From: Christiangramia lutea
GTDB taxonomy: Bacteria; Bacteroidota; Bacteroidia; Flavobacteriales; Flavobacteriaceae
Assembly: GCF_022489035.1 (NCBI RefSeq)
Contig: NZ_JAKVTV010000001.1
Span: 1,178,001 to 1,242,000 of the forward strand
DNA length: 64,000 bases
Reading direction: 5' to 3'
This document shows, piece after piece, positions 25,620 through 34,979 of this stretch (its first letter is position 1; each line of letters opens with the position of its first letter). The notes beneath the pieces were generated by a model. The model was not told the origin of the DNA. It worked only from the letters and a program-made list of their open reading frames with translations, and did not search any database. Both the position numbers and the translations under genes were made by a program.

Positions 25620-26999
25620 ATGAAAAAAAGATTTATGATCGGTTTAATGACAGGGATGCTGGTATTTTCCTGCACTGGATTAGATGATTTTGAAACTCCA
25701 GAAATTGAGATTCCCGAGGTAATTATTGATGGGGATTTTACTTCTATCTCAGCGGTGAAGGGGAATTTTAATTTTGAGACAGGAGAGGTATATACCTTTA
25801 GTGAGACAGAAACCTGGTTCGAAGCATATGTGATTTCCACTGATGCCGGGGGAAATTTTTATAAAGAATTGATTGTCCAGGATAAATCTCAGGATCCTAC
25901 CGCTGGTATACAGTTATTGCTTGATGACAATTCCCTGTTTGAAACATTTGATCTAGGCAGGAAGATCTATGTGAAACTTGATGGTCTAAGCCTTGGTTAT
26001 AATAATGGTGTATTACAACTGGGCTATAAAAATGGAGGAGATATAGTTGCTATTCCCAGGTCCCTCATAGGAGATCATTTAAAAAGGTCAGATGAAAAAA
26101 GTGAAATTATTCCCAAACCATTGAAAATTGATCAGTTTTCAGATGAGTTCAAGAATATTTATATCGAGATCAATGATGTTCAGTTCGATCCTAATTTGGT
26201 TAGAGAAGAAAACAGGTTTTCTTTTGCTTCCAATCCTGTAGACAGTTACGATGGGGAAAGGCAATTAATTAGTTGCGAAACAGGTGCCATCACATTTTTA
26301 AGTACAAGCACATTTTCTAATTTCAAATCCTTGTTACTACCGGTAGGAACAGGTACAATCCAGGGTATTCTTACCCGTAATTTTTATGATGAGCACTATG
26401 TAATTATGGTGAATTCACCAGACATGCTTAAAATGGATGCGGAGCGTTGTGATCCAGATTATCTTGATTGCGGTCATCCGATGTCTACTGCTAATAAAGT
26501 GATCTTTGAAGAAAATTTTGACGGAGTAACATCCAATACAACTTTGAACTCCCGAGACTGGACAAACATAAACGTAAGCGGGGGAGAGAAAAAATTTACT
26601 CCTACCATGTCTTCGGGAAACAGAGTGCTAAGAATATCAGCCTACAACTCCAATGAAAGTCCGTTGGAAGCCTGGCTGGTGACTCCTGAAATCGACCTTG
26701 ATAATTCCTCTGATGAAATTATTCTTTTTGATATCCTTTCTTCTTACGATAACGGAATGTTCTTAAGTGTCTTCATTTCGCAAAATTTTACCGGTGATCC
26801 CAGGACAACCGAATGGATCCCGGTAGATGCAAATATCCCGCTAGGTCCTTCCGGAGCGAATTCAACTATTTTCAGGGAGTCCAAGATAGATATTTCCTGT
26901 CTTGAGGGAAAAGTTTGGGTAGGGTTTCGTTATCTCGGCGCTGCGCCAGATAAAACCACAACCTATGATCTGGATAATTTTAGATTGACAGGAAATTAG
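25620..26999 (+). CDS. DUF5689 lipoprotein with C-terminal choice-of-anchor-type domain
   Basis: 459 residues starting at the ATG at 25620, 10 bases after the TonB receptor stop. Lipoprotein signal ends in MLVFSC. The N-terminal half (about 20-285) matches DUF5689 (AVKGNFNFETGEVYTF, YKELIVQDKSQDPTAGIQL, a region that resembles OB-fold nucleic-acid-binding proteins). The C-terminal part (about 300-459: FEENFDGVTSN, SPLEAWLVTPEIDLD, WVGFRYLGA, YDLDNFRLTG) is a choice-of-anchor J/cleaved-adhesin-like beta-sandwich. Lipidation and pairing with the receptor suggest it sits on the cell surface and binds the ligand. Family assignment is from memory of motif pattern. Confidence 0.8.
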   Translation: MKKRFMIGLMTGMLVFSCTGLDDFETPEIEIPEVIIDGDFTSISAVKGNFNFETGEVYTFSETETWFEAYVISTDAGGNFYKELIVQDKSQDPTAGIQLLLDDNSLFETFDLGRKIYVKLDGLSLGYNNGVLQLGYKNGGDIVAIPRSLIGDHLKRSDEKSEIIPKPLKIDQFSDEFKNIYIEINDVQFDPNLVREENRFSFASNPVDSYDGERQLISCETGAITFLSTSTFSNFKSLLLPVGTGTIQGILTRNFYDEHYVIMVNSPDMLKMDAERCDPDYLDCGHPMSTANKVIFEENFDGVTSNTTLNSRDWTNINVSGGEKKFTPTMSSGNRVLRISAYNSNESPLEAWLVTPEIDLDNSSDEIILFDILSSYDNGMFLSVFISQNFTGDPRTTEWIPVDANIPLGPSGANSTIFRESKIDISCLEGKVWVGFRYLGAAPDKTTTYDLDNFRLTGN

Positions 27000-27186
27000 G
27001 ATTTAAATAATTTTTAATACCTAATAATCAATTAGTTATATGGTATACTAAATAATTTTCAGTAAATTACTATCACTTTTCTACCCTCTCCCATTTTTAG
27101 AATATTCAATACTTTTTGATCTCTACTTCCTGTCCCGGGGAAGCGTTTTACTACTACTCTTAAAAAACCACTCTAATTCTTTGATT

Positions 27187-29799
27187 ATGAAAGCTTCTAT
27201 ACCAACAGCCGTCTTACCTGAAACCATTGCTGATCCTAATGCCTTGGTAAGTTACTATTCCACAAACGTTTTATACCCTAAAATAGGACCACTTGCGGTG
27301 AATCGGCAGGTTAGAATCATTGCCAGGTTATTACGAGATTATGCTGCTTCTATTAGGTTAATTGATAGAACAAAAGAATTTGAAAAGAAGTATCTGAATC
27401 CTGTACAAGTCCTTCAGCAGCCTAAAGACTGGTTAAAGGAAGAAATTGTTTTCGAACCTGTTTTAAACAATTCAAATTTATATTTAAAATCCTTTGTAGT
27501 GGATTTATCAGAATTTCGTTCGCCCAGCAGCGGAATTTCAGTAGTTCCAGATGATAAACCTTCTGCGCAGTTTAATAGTAATGTGACAGATAATACAAAT
27601 ACGTTACCTACCGGTATTCATCCCATTATAATTGCTGAAGGGCGGGGGAATCCGGCAATTAATGCGGTTAGCGATATTAAAGAAGGAGAGTTGCTATTAG
27701 TTAAAGATAGAGTTGTAGCGCGTCCACTTTCAATCGAATTCATGATGAAACGGGAAGACCTGGATTTCCAGGTTGACGAAGGTCAACCTGTAAAGATCAG
27801 GAACAGTGATTTGGAGAAAATGGCCGATGCTCAGGAACGTGCCTATAAGCTGGGTAATATCATGCATGGTCTTTCTCAGGTAAATGCTATAATTCCAGAA
27901 ATGATAGATAGTAACCTAATTAATACAGGAGGTAATCTTTTAACCGAGGATTTGAGGAACGGTCAAAACCATTTTGATAAGATCGCAGGTATCCTTGCAG
28001 ATAAGTTTGATGTGGATAATGAAAGACTAAAAAAGGCTGCAAGTCTCATAGATCAGGCTATAGCCTATCTTGAAGCCTTAGGATTAGAGAACAGTGATTT
28101 TATAAAAAGGTATCGAAGCAGCCCTACAATCAGAAAAAAGGTTCAAAAATTCATAATCGGAAAGATAGATCTGGTAAAGCCTATAGATAATAGAAGAATT
28201 CCCTTACCAGATGAATCCAATGTAATGCAATCCAGGGAATGGGCTTTTCAGAGAGGAGAGAAACTGGAACTTTTTATAAAAAAACCGGTCTTAAAAGGGC
28301 CTTTTAGTGCAGAGGCTGTCTCTCCAAATAGCGAACTGAATATTACCGAAAGTCAGTTTGAAAGCCGTTTCGAAAGAAGTGACACTGCCCAAAGTACGGC
28401 TATAAACAGGTCTGATGAGCAATCCGTATTCACTTCAGACCGATTTAAACAGGAGCTTTCCAATATGACCGAAAGCGGGGTGATGGATGAAACTTCTTTT
28501 AGTAATGAATCTACCTTGCTGGAAACTTTGAGGGAAAGAAGACGTGAGACAATCAATAGAACCCTGGCGAATATCTCAAGTGAAAATGAAAATCAGCTTA
28601 CCCAGGGGTTCGTTACCGGCAGAAATTCTTCCAGGAGTTATCTTACAAAAGGTAAAGACCCGGAATTCGCAACTACCGAACTAAGTTTTCAGGTGGTAAC
28701 ACCAGTAGATGTTAAGGTGAGTCTTGAATCTATTAATCTGGTATGGGCACCGCATATCCCTTCGCCATTTATAGGACTTCATAGAATAATTCGTCGTCAC
28801 CGGAGATTAGCAGAAAAAGATTATATCACTCAAAATTATGTAATTGACCCGGTCAGGCCTATTATTGAATACGAGCAACAAATAATTGAGAAAGAACTTG
28901 GGATTCGTGGCAAGCATCGCTACCAAACCGGGAGTTTCAGCTTTCCTTTAGACTCTACCTTTCAAACTGGGGGATGGGAACTGGATCTGCCGGCTTCTAA
29001 GGTTGATTATAGAAATGGTACTGGTGATGATTATAACTGGAATGAAGCCTGGAATTGGGATGATCTGGAAAACTGGGATACTTATTTCCAATCTTTAGCG
29101 CTGGAGGGAAACCGAATAACGGGTGTCGCCGTTCTGGAAACCACCGATCCGGAATTTTTTAATCGTGGATTCTTTACATTCAGGTTTGTAATGAGTAGAA
29201 TGACTGAAGCAAGTAAAGCGGCTCTTCGCGTATATGCAAACGACCAGGAGGTAGCAGCTGCTGAAAAGCGAGCGGTGGAATCACGAGCACGCCAGTATGC
29301 AAAGCTGAAACAGGACGAATTAATTCAGAAATATACGAATAGGCTTAATTTGCGTGAAGAAGCTTTTGACGCATTGATCAATCTGGTTTTCCAGGGCCAG
29401 GATTCCGAATATTATAGTTACTATAAGGAGATCATAAGAACCTGTATAGACTGGAATTCTTCAGGAATGCATTTTGAAGCTAACAATACTGTTGGACTCC
29501 CTTATCCAGAATATAGTAGGTCCCATTTCATGAACTGTATAGGGGTTAGGTTTATTCTTCCTATTCTGCCAAATGCTGAACAGAATTTTATAGATACTTT
29601 GTTAGAAAATGGCAGTGATTATTATAAGGAATCTGTAGAAACAGTCCAGAAACTAACCAACGATTACAGAGAATTATTGAAAGGCTTCCGGGAGAACTCA
29701 CCCGAGAAACTAATTCTGGATAGCTACAGTAAGGAAGTGGTTATAGGTAGACATTTAGAAGCTATAATTTCTAACCATCCATTTACAGATAAAGAATAG
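27187..29799 (+). CDS. Large protein of unknown function (870 residues)
   Basis: I do not recognise this family. The ATG at 27187 is preferred over an in-frame TTG two codons upstream. No signal peptide or membrane helix: a cytoplasmic protein. Residues about 1-110 hold IGPLAVNRQVRIIARLLRD and a helical start; 120-210 are beta-rich; about 215-320 are helical. Residues 375-485 are rich in Ser, Glu, Asn and Arg with coiled-coil potential (LRERRRETINRTL) and look like a flexible linker. The C-terminal third has beta stretches (VVTPVDVKVSLESINLVWAP), a highly acidic/aromatic patch (DDYNWNEAWNWDDLENW), a long charged helix (YANDQEVAAAEKRAVESRA) and an ordered end. Composition does not differ from neighbours. 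The PhoD-like phosphatase gene follows on the same strand, so the two may form a unit. Confidence 0.75.
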   Translation: MKASIPTAVLPETIADPNALVSYYSTNVLYPKIGPLAVNRQVRIIARLLRDYAASIRLIDRTKEFEKKYLNPVQVLQQPKDWLKEEIVFEPVLNNSNLYLKSFVVDLSEFRSPSSGISVVPDDKPSAQFNSNVTDNTNTLPTGIHPIIIAEGRGNPAINAVSDIKEGELLLVKDRVVARPLSIEFMMKREDLDFQVDEGQPVKIRNSDLEKMADAQERAYKLGNIMHGLSQVNAIIPEMIDSNLINTGGNLLTEDLRNGQNHFDKIAGILADKFDVDNERLKKAASLIDQAIAYLEALGLENSDFIKRYRSSPTIRKKVQKFIIGKIDLVKPIDNRRIPLPDESNVMQSREWAFQRGEKLELFIKKPVLKGPFSAEAVSPNSELNITESQFESRFERSDTAQSTAINRSDEQSVFTSDRFKQELSNMTESGVMDETSFSNESTLLETLRERRRETINRTLANISSENENQLTQGFVTGRNSSRSYLTKGKDPEFATTELSFQVVTPVDVKVSLESINLVWAPHIPSPFIGLHRIIRRHRRLAEKDYITQNYVIDPVRPIIEYEQQIIEKELGIRGKHRYQTGSFSFPLDSTFQTGGWELDLPASKVDYRNGTGDDYNWNEAWNWDDLENWDTYFQSLALEGNRITGVAVLETTDPEFFNRGFFTFRFVMSRMTEASKAALRVYANDQEVAAAEKRAVESRARQYAKLKQDELIQKYTNRLNLREEAFDALINLVFQGQDSEYYSYYKEIIRTCIDWNSSGMHFEANNTVGLPYPEYSRSHFMNCIGVRFILPILPNAEQNFIDTLLENGSDYYKESVETVQKLTNDYRELLKGFRENSPEKLILDSYSKEVVIGRHLEAIISNHPFTDKE

Positions 29800-29913
29800 G
29801 CTAAATTAAAATATTAGATCGTGCTCAAGAATATTAAATATCCAGTAGAGCCCCATAATATTATTTTAATGGGGGAACCAGAGCCTTATTCCAGATCTTG
29901 AATCCTAAGCCCG

Positions 29914-31458
29914 TTGCAAAGAGGAAGCTATTCTTTTATTATTCATCCAAAAGGAATGTTGAAATTGGACTTTTCGGTATTCCGCTTTGATTTTTTTAGC
30001 AACGCCAGGGATTTTGAACCCGAGAGGATCTTTTTTTCAATTCCTAAATTTTTGAGAAAAATCCGAGAATGGGAATGGACTTTAGTTAAATGGGAATTCG
30101 AAATGAAACTGGAGATAAAAAAAGAACCTCCATCTACTTCTACGCTTCTCTTTGAATATAGACCAACATCAAAGGGAACATTTAAACTTGAGGATCAGGA
30201 TTTCAATCGAGCTTATAAGCTGGTTGTTTGGTCTTGCAATCAACCTTTTGAAACCAATGAGAATGATCAGCCGGTGCTGCATGAATATGCTGATATCATT
30301 TTTGAATGGTATGAAAACCAGATTAAGAGTATACAGCCTAATATGATATGGGGCTTGGGAGACACCGGCTATAGTGACGGAACCATGGGGACAGACTTCA
30401 TCAATCAGTATTACGACAATACCCAATTCTTAAATTTAGAGGAGGCGAAACTGAATTTATTGAAGTCTTACAGGAGGATGTACAAGGCTCACTGGAGTTT
30501 TGGTCCCCTACAAAAGGTAATGCGAAATTTTCCTCATATTACAATTTGGGATGATCATGAAATTAGAGATGGATGGGGAAGTGAAGAGAATGATTTCCTT
30601 AAAGGTAATACGATAATTTATGAACAGGCGAGACGCGCTGCAGAGGAATTTATACTGAATAATGGTCCCAGAATTCGCCCTCCTTCTCTAGAAGATCCTT
30701 TAAAAGAAGATGCTCACCAGGCATATATTACTTCTCCCGTAGCTTGCTTTGTTTTCGATGGGCGTTCAAGTCGCAGGTATAATGATCCCAAAGGGAAGGT
30801 GATATCTGAAGATCAAATGAATGATTTTAGGGATTTTTGCAACTTATTAGCCTATAGAAAAGAGGTGAAATTCTTGATTATGGGTAGTGCAGTACCCTTT
30901 ATAAACCTGGTAGATTTTATAGAACGAATAGGATCTGACCTTCCTGATGAATTAAATGAACTTTTAGGGGAATTGAGAGATGATATTAGGGATAGCTGGC
31001 ATTCCCCGGGGAATATAGGGCAGTTGAAGGAACTCATTGGCGTTTTGAGACAATTACACACGAACCGGCCTGATATGAATATGATTAACGTCTCAGGGGA
31101 TATACATGTTGCTAATCTTTATTCGTTCCAGCCCATGGGTTTTCAAAGAGCCCTTTATCAAGTGACAACTTCTGCATTGACGAATCGCTCTCATCCTAGC
31201 GACAGGCTGAATGAATTAATTCAGGTTAGCACTGAGGTTAGCACAGAAGCACTTGGAGTGATCACGCGAATCTGGCAAACAGTTTCTGATCCAAATTTTT
31301 TAAAAATAGAACCGGATGGCCAGTTTTTAAAACTGACCTTAAAAGTATTCGATCTTGAAAAAGAAGAATTAAACCCGGAAGCCATGGATAGCGTGAAGGA
31401 TCTGGTTTATGAAGTAGGGAAACACAGGTTTGTGGGTGAACATTTAATAAATGCCTAA
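29914..31458 (+). CDS. PhoD-like phosphatase without export signal
   Basis: 514 residues from a TTG at 29914; an ATG at 29956 is an alternative start. The C-terminal 400 residues carry PhoD/metallophosphatase motifs in order: VWSCNQPF (104-111), GLGDTGYSDG (147-156), IWDDHEIRDGWG (211-222), FVFDGRSSRR (279-288) and VSGDIHVANL (393-402). These hold the metal ligands of alkaline phosphatase D. PhoD proteins are usually Tat-exported, but this one has neither Tat nor Sec signal in either start choice, so it should act in the cytosol. The frame continues upstream of an in-frame TGA (29899-29901) to a GTG at 29821, so an N-terminal piece may have been lost. It ends with a 4-base overlap against convergent mfd. 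Confidence 0.75.
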   Translation: MQRGSYSFIIHPKGMLKLDFSVFRFDFFSNARDFEPERIFFSIPKFLRKIREWEWTLVKWEFEMKLEIKKEPPSTSTLLFEYRPTSKGTFKLEDQDFNRAYKLVVWSCNQPFETNENDQPVLHEYADIIFEWYENQIKSIQPNMIWGLGDTGYSDGTMGTDFINQYYDNTQFLNLEEAKLNLLKSYRRMYKAHWSFGPLQKVMRNFPHITIWDDHEIRDGWGSEENDFLKGNTIIYEQARRAAEEFILNNGPRIRPPSLEDPLKEDAHQAYITSPVACFVFDGRSSRRYNDPKGKVISEDQMNDFRDFCNLLAYRKEVKFLIMGSAVPFINLVDFIERIGSDLPDELNELLGELRDDIRDSWHSPGNIGQLKELIGVLRQLHTNRPDMNMINVSGDIHVANLYSFQPMGFQRALYQVTTSALTNRSHPSDRLNELIQVSTEVSTEALGVITRIWQTVSDPNFLKIEPDGQFLKLTLKVFDLEKEELNPEAMDSVKDLVYEVGKHRFVGEHLINA

Positions 31459-34400
31459 CTTACCACCTCTTCCTTTTTCTCCCTGAAATCCAGTGGTTGC
31501 AATACTTTTAAAGCTTTATCTACTGAATTAATCTTATCAAAAGTGAGCAGTAATTTTAATCCCCCACGGGTTTCTTTTTCTTTCATGGTGCAGTTTTGCC
31601 TGTGTGTTTGCACATACTGTAATACCCTGGTGAAATTGTTGGTCTGGTAGAATCTTGATTTCTGATCGGCGATGAAATATCCAACCATTTTGTTCTTTTT
31701 CATCACGACTCTTTCCAGTCCAATTTTAGCGGCGATCCATTTTATCCTTACCGAATTCAGAAGATCAACGGCCTGTGTAGGTAATTCCCCAAATCTATCT
31801 ACCAGTTCAGCTTCAAATTTCTGAAGCTCTTCTTCTGTCTTCAATTCGTTAAGCTTGGTGTAAAGATTTAGTCTTTCTGTGATGTTGTTGATATAATCAT
31901 CAGGGAATAGCAGTTCGAAGTCTGTATCGATCTGGGTATCTTTTACGAATTCCTTTTGTTCAAGGTCTTCAGTTTCAGCATAAAGATCGCGGAATTCATT
32001 CTCTTTTAATTCCTCGATGGCTTCATTAAGTATTTTCTGGTAAGTGTCAAAACCAATATCATTGATAAATCCACTTTGTTCTCCTCCTAAAAGGTCCCCA
32101 GCACCGCGTATCTCAAGATCTTTCATGGCGATATTGAAACCGCTGCCCAGTTCTGAGAACTGTTCCAGGGCAGTGATTCGTTTCCTGGCATCTTCGGTCA
32201 TGGCCGAATATGGCGGAGTGATAAAATAACAAAATGCTTTTTTATTGCTTCGGCCAACACGACCTCGCATCTGGTGAAGGTCTGAAAGCCCAAAATTATT
32301 GGCGTTATTGATGAAAATAGTATTGGCTTCTGATACGTCCAATCCACTTTCCACGATGGTGGTGGAAACCAATACATCAAATTCACCATTAATGAAGCTA
32401 AGCATCAATTTTTCCAGCTTTTTACCTTCCATTTGTCCATGCCCAACGCCAATTTTAGCATCCGGAACGAGCCGTTGGATCATCCCGGCAACTTCCTTGA
32501 TGTTTTCCACCCGGTTATGGATAAAGAAAACCTGGCCGCCACGCTGAATTTCATAGGTCACCGCATCGCGAATGGTCTCTTCAGAAAATCTTATTACATG
32601 ACTTTCTATCGGGTATCGGTTCGGTGGGGGAGTGGTGATAGTAGAAAGATCTCTTGCAGCCATTAAACTGAACTGAAGCGTCCTTGGAATTGGTGTTGCT
32701 GTAAGTGTTAAGGTATCAACATTTTCCTTAATGGTTTTCAGTTTGTCTTTTACTGCGACCCCGAATTTCTGTTCCTCATCCACGATCAGCAATCCAAGAT
32801 CCTTAAATTTAACCGATTTACTAACCAGTTGATGTGTTCCTATAATGATATCGACTTTTCCATCTTCAAGATCGGCCAGGGTTTGTTTTCTTTCTTTCGC
32901 AGTTCTAAATCGATTCAGGTAATCTATCCTTACCGGGAAATCCTTTAATCTTTCGGAAAAGGTCTGGTGATGCTGGAAAGCCAGAATAGTAGTTGGTACG
33001 AGAATAGCTACCTGTTTATTGTTATCAACAGCTTTAAAGGCTGCCCTGATGGCAATTTCAGTTTTACCAAATCCTACATCTCCACAAACAAGGCGGTCCA
33101 TTGGGCGTTCATTTTCCATGTCGGCCTTTACTGCTTCAGTAGCCGAGCTTTGATCTGGAGTATCTTCATACATGAAAGAGGCTTCCAGCTCGTGCTGTAG
33201 ATAAGAATCGGGATCATACTTAAAGCCCTTTTCCATTCTTCGCTTGGCATAAAGCTTTATCAGGTCATACGCGATATGCTTAACGCGCGCTTTGGTCTTT
33301 TTCTTGAGATTTTTCCAGGCGTTGCTACCCAGTTTATAGATCTTGGGAGCTTTTCCGTCCTTACCATTGAACTTGGAAATCTTATGCAACGAGTGTATGC
33401 TCAGGTATAAAATATCCCGTTCTCCGTAAATAAGTTTGATCGCCTCCTGCTTTTTGCCTTCTACATCTATTTTCTGAAGTCCGCCAAATTTCCCTATTCC
33501 GTGGTCTATATGGGTCACATAATCTCCAACCTCAAGATTGGTAAGTTCTTTTAAGGTGATCGCCTGTTTCTTGGCATATCCATTCTTTAAATGGAACTTG
33601 TGATAACGTTCAAATATCTGGTGATCTGTATAACAAACGGTTTTTGAATCTTCATCGATGAATCCCTGGAACATTGAAAACACCGGAGTCTGATATTTCA
33701 CTTGCTTCTCCTGGTCATCAAAAATATCATGAAAACGTTTGGCCTGTTGTTCACTTACGCAGCAGATAAAATTTGTAAAACCTGCCTCCTGATTTTCTAT
33801 AAGGTTCTCGATAAGCAATTCGAATTGCTTGTTAAAGGCTGGTTGAGGTTTTGTATTGAAACTGATGGTTTCATCTGCCTTTAAAAACGCCTGACTACTC
33901 AATTCAACCGCTGAATAATCTAAAAGCTGTTTTTTAATTAGTTCACCGTCGCAGAAAAGCTCTTCAGGTTTGCTATGTTTTACATCTTCAGAAAGTTCTT
34001 TAAAAGCTTCCTCTGCCTTTTTGAAAAGCTTATCTGCCTGGGCCGATAGAAGGTCCAGATTCTTAATGAAAACTATGGTCTTTGCCGAAATATATTTTAA
34101 AAAGCTTTCTCTAATTTCGTCCAGATGTTTGTTCTCAACATTTGGCATTACCGAGATCTTTTTCTTTTTATCTGTAGAAAGCTGTGTTTCCACGTCGAAA
34201 GTCCTGATGCTGTCTACTTCATCTCCAAAGAACTCTATCCTGTAGGGCTCGTCATGGCTGAACGAGAAAACATCAATTATACCCCCACGAACAGAGAATT
34301 CCCCGGGTTCGGTAACAAAATCAACTCTTTTAAACTGATATTCAAAAAGTACTTCGTTTACAAAATCTATGGAAAGTTCATCTCCAACAGCGATTTTGAG

Positions 34401-34835
34401 CGTACTTTTATCAAGCTCCTTTCTAGTAACCACTTTCTCAAAAAGTGCATCGGGATAAGTAACGATAAGAGCGGGTTTTCTCCTTGAATTGATGCGGTTT
34501 AGCACCTCGGCTCTTAAAAGTACATTCGCATTGTCGGTCTCTTCAATCTGATAGGGCCTGCGATAACTACCAGGGTAAAAAAGTACGTTCTTTTCGCCGA
34601 CCAGCTGCTCCAGGTCGTTCAAATAATAGGCTGCTTCTTCCTTATCATTAAAGATCATCAAGAAGGGATGTTCAGAATCCTTAAATGCATTGGCCACCAC
34701 AAAAGAAAGGGCAGAACCAACCAGGCCTTTCAGGTGAATATTTGAATGATTTTTTTCAGAATTGTCAATAGCATTTCGCAATTCCTGCTGTTGAGGGGAC
34801 TGTGCGAATTTTTGGGCGATAAGATTTGTACTCAT
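31455..34835 (-). CDS. mfd: Transcription-repair coupling factor
   Basis: 1126 residues. Mfd pushes stalled RNA polymerase off lesions and recruits UvrA. Order: UvrB-homology N-terminal part (about 1-330), RNA-polymerase-interacting CarD-like domain (GDYVTHIDHGIGKFGGL, about 430), RecG-like translocase with Walker A GDVGFGKTE, DEEQ box (IVDEEQKFGV), SATPIPR-type TLTATPIPRTL and motif VI QMRGRVGRS, then the TRCF C-terminal domain. The ATG at 34833-34835 has a consensus promoter ending only 5 bases before it. Its 3' end overlaps the PhoD-like gene by 4 bases. uvrC is in the same window. Confidence 0.97.
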   Translation of the reverse strand: MSTNLIAQKFAQSPQQQELRNAIDNSEKNHSNIHLKGLVGSALSFVVANAFKDSEHPFLMIFNDKEEAAYYLNDLEQLVGEKNVLFYPGSYRRPYQIEETDNANVLLRAEVLNRINSRRKPALIVTYPDALFEKVVTRKELDKSTLKIAVGDELSIDFVNEVLFEYQFKRVDFVTEPGEFSVRGGIIDVFSFSHDEPYRIEFFGDEVDSIRTFDVETQLSTDKKKKISVMPNVENKHLDEIRESFLKYISAKTIVFIKNLDLLSAQADKLFKKAEEAFKELSEDVKHSKPEELFCDGELIKKQLLDYSAVELSSQAFLKADETISFNTKPQPAFNKQFELLIENLIENQEAGFTNFICCVSEQQAKRFHDIFDDQEKQVKYQTPVFSMFQGFIDEDSKTVCYTDHQIFERYHKFHLKNGYAKKQAITLKELTNLEVGDYVTHIDHGIGKFGGLQKIDVEGKKQEAIKLIYGERDILYLSIHSLHKISKFNGKDGKAPKIYKLGSNAWKNLKKKTKARVKHIAYDLIKLYAKRRMEKGFKYDPDSYLQHELEASFMYEDTPDQSSATEAVKADMENERPMDRLVCGDVGFGKTEIAIRAAFKAVDNNKQVAILVPTTILAFQHHQTFSERLKDFPVRIDYLNRFRTAKERKQTLADLEDGKVDIIIGTHQLVSKSVKFKDLGLLIVDEEQKFGVAVKDKLKTIKENVDTLTLTATPIPRTLQFSLMAARDLSTITTPPPNRYPIESHVIRFSEETIRDAVTYEIQRGGQVFFIHNRVENIKEVAGMIQRLVPDAKIGVGHGQMEGKKLEKLMLSFINGEFDVLVSTTIVESGLDVSEANTIFINNANNFGLSDLHQMRGRVGRSNKKAFCYFITPPYSAMTEDARKRITALEQFSELGSGFNIAMKDLEIRGAGDLLGGEQSGFINDIGFDTYQKILNEAIEELKENEFRDLYAETEDLEQKEFVKDTQIDTDFELLFPDDYINNITERLNLYTKLNELKTEEELQKFEAELVDRFGELPTQAVDLLNSVRIKWIAAKIGLERVVMKKNKMVGYFIADQKSRFYQTNNFTRVLQYVQTHRQNCTMKEKETRGGLKLLLTFDKINSVDKALKVLQPLDFREKKEEVVS

Positions 34836-34840
34836 TGCCG

Positions 34841-34871
34841 CAAAGATAATTTCATCGAAATTGCCTTACAA
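34841..34871 (-). promoter_or_regulatory. Consensus promoter of mfd
   Basis: On the minus strand TTG (34869-34871), 20 bases, TATCTTTG (34841-34848): a full match to the Bacteroidetes consensus. The -7 element ends 5 bases before the ATG, so transcription would start at or next to the start codon. Confidence 0.65.
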
Positions 34872-34979
34872 CCAGTTAATTGATTTTTAACGATTAAATA
34901 GCATTTGTCATCTTTTACCATTTTCCTAACGCAAAATGATAGCGAACTTGGCTAATTTCACTAAAAATGATTTGAAATT

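Noticed and set aside
18285-26999. A polysaccharide utilisation locus
   Set aside because: Two SusC-length receptors but no SusD, no glycoside hydrolase and no sugar regulator in the window.
27187-31458. The idea that the unknown protein and PhoD-like gene belong to a contractile injection system or phage remnant
   Set aside because: No sheath, baseplate, AAA ATPase, integrase or attachment sites nearby, and base composition is like the neighbours.
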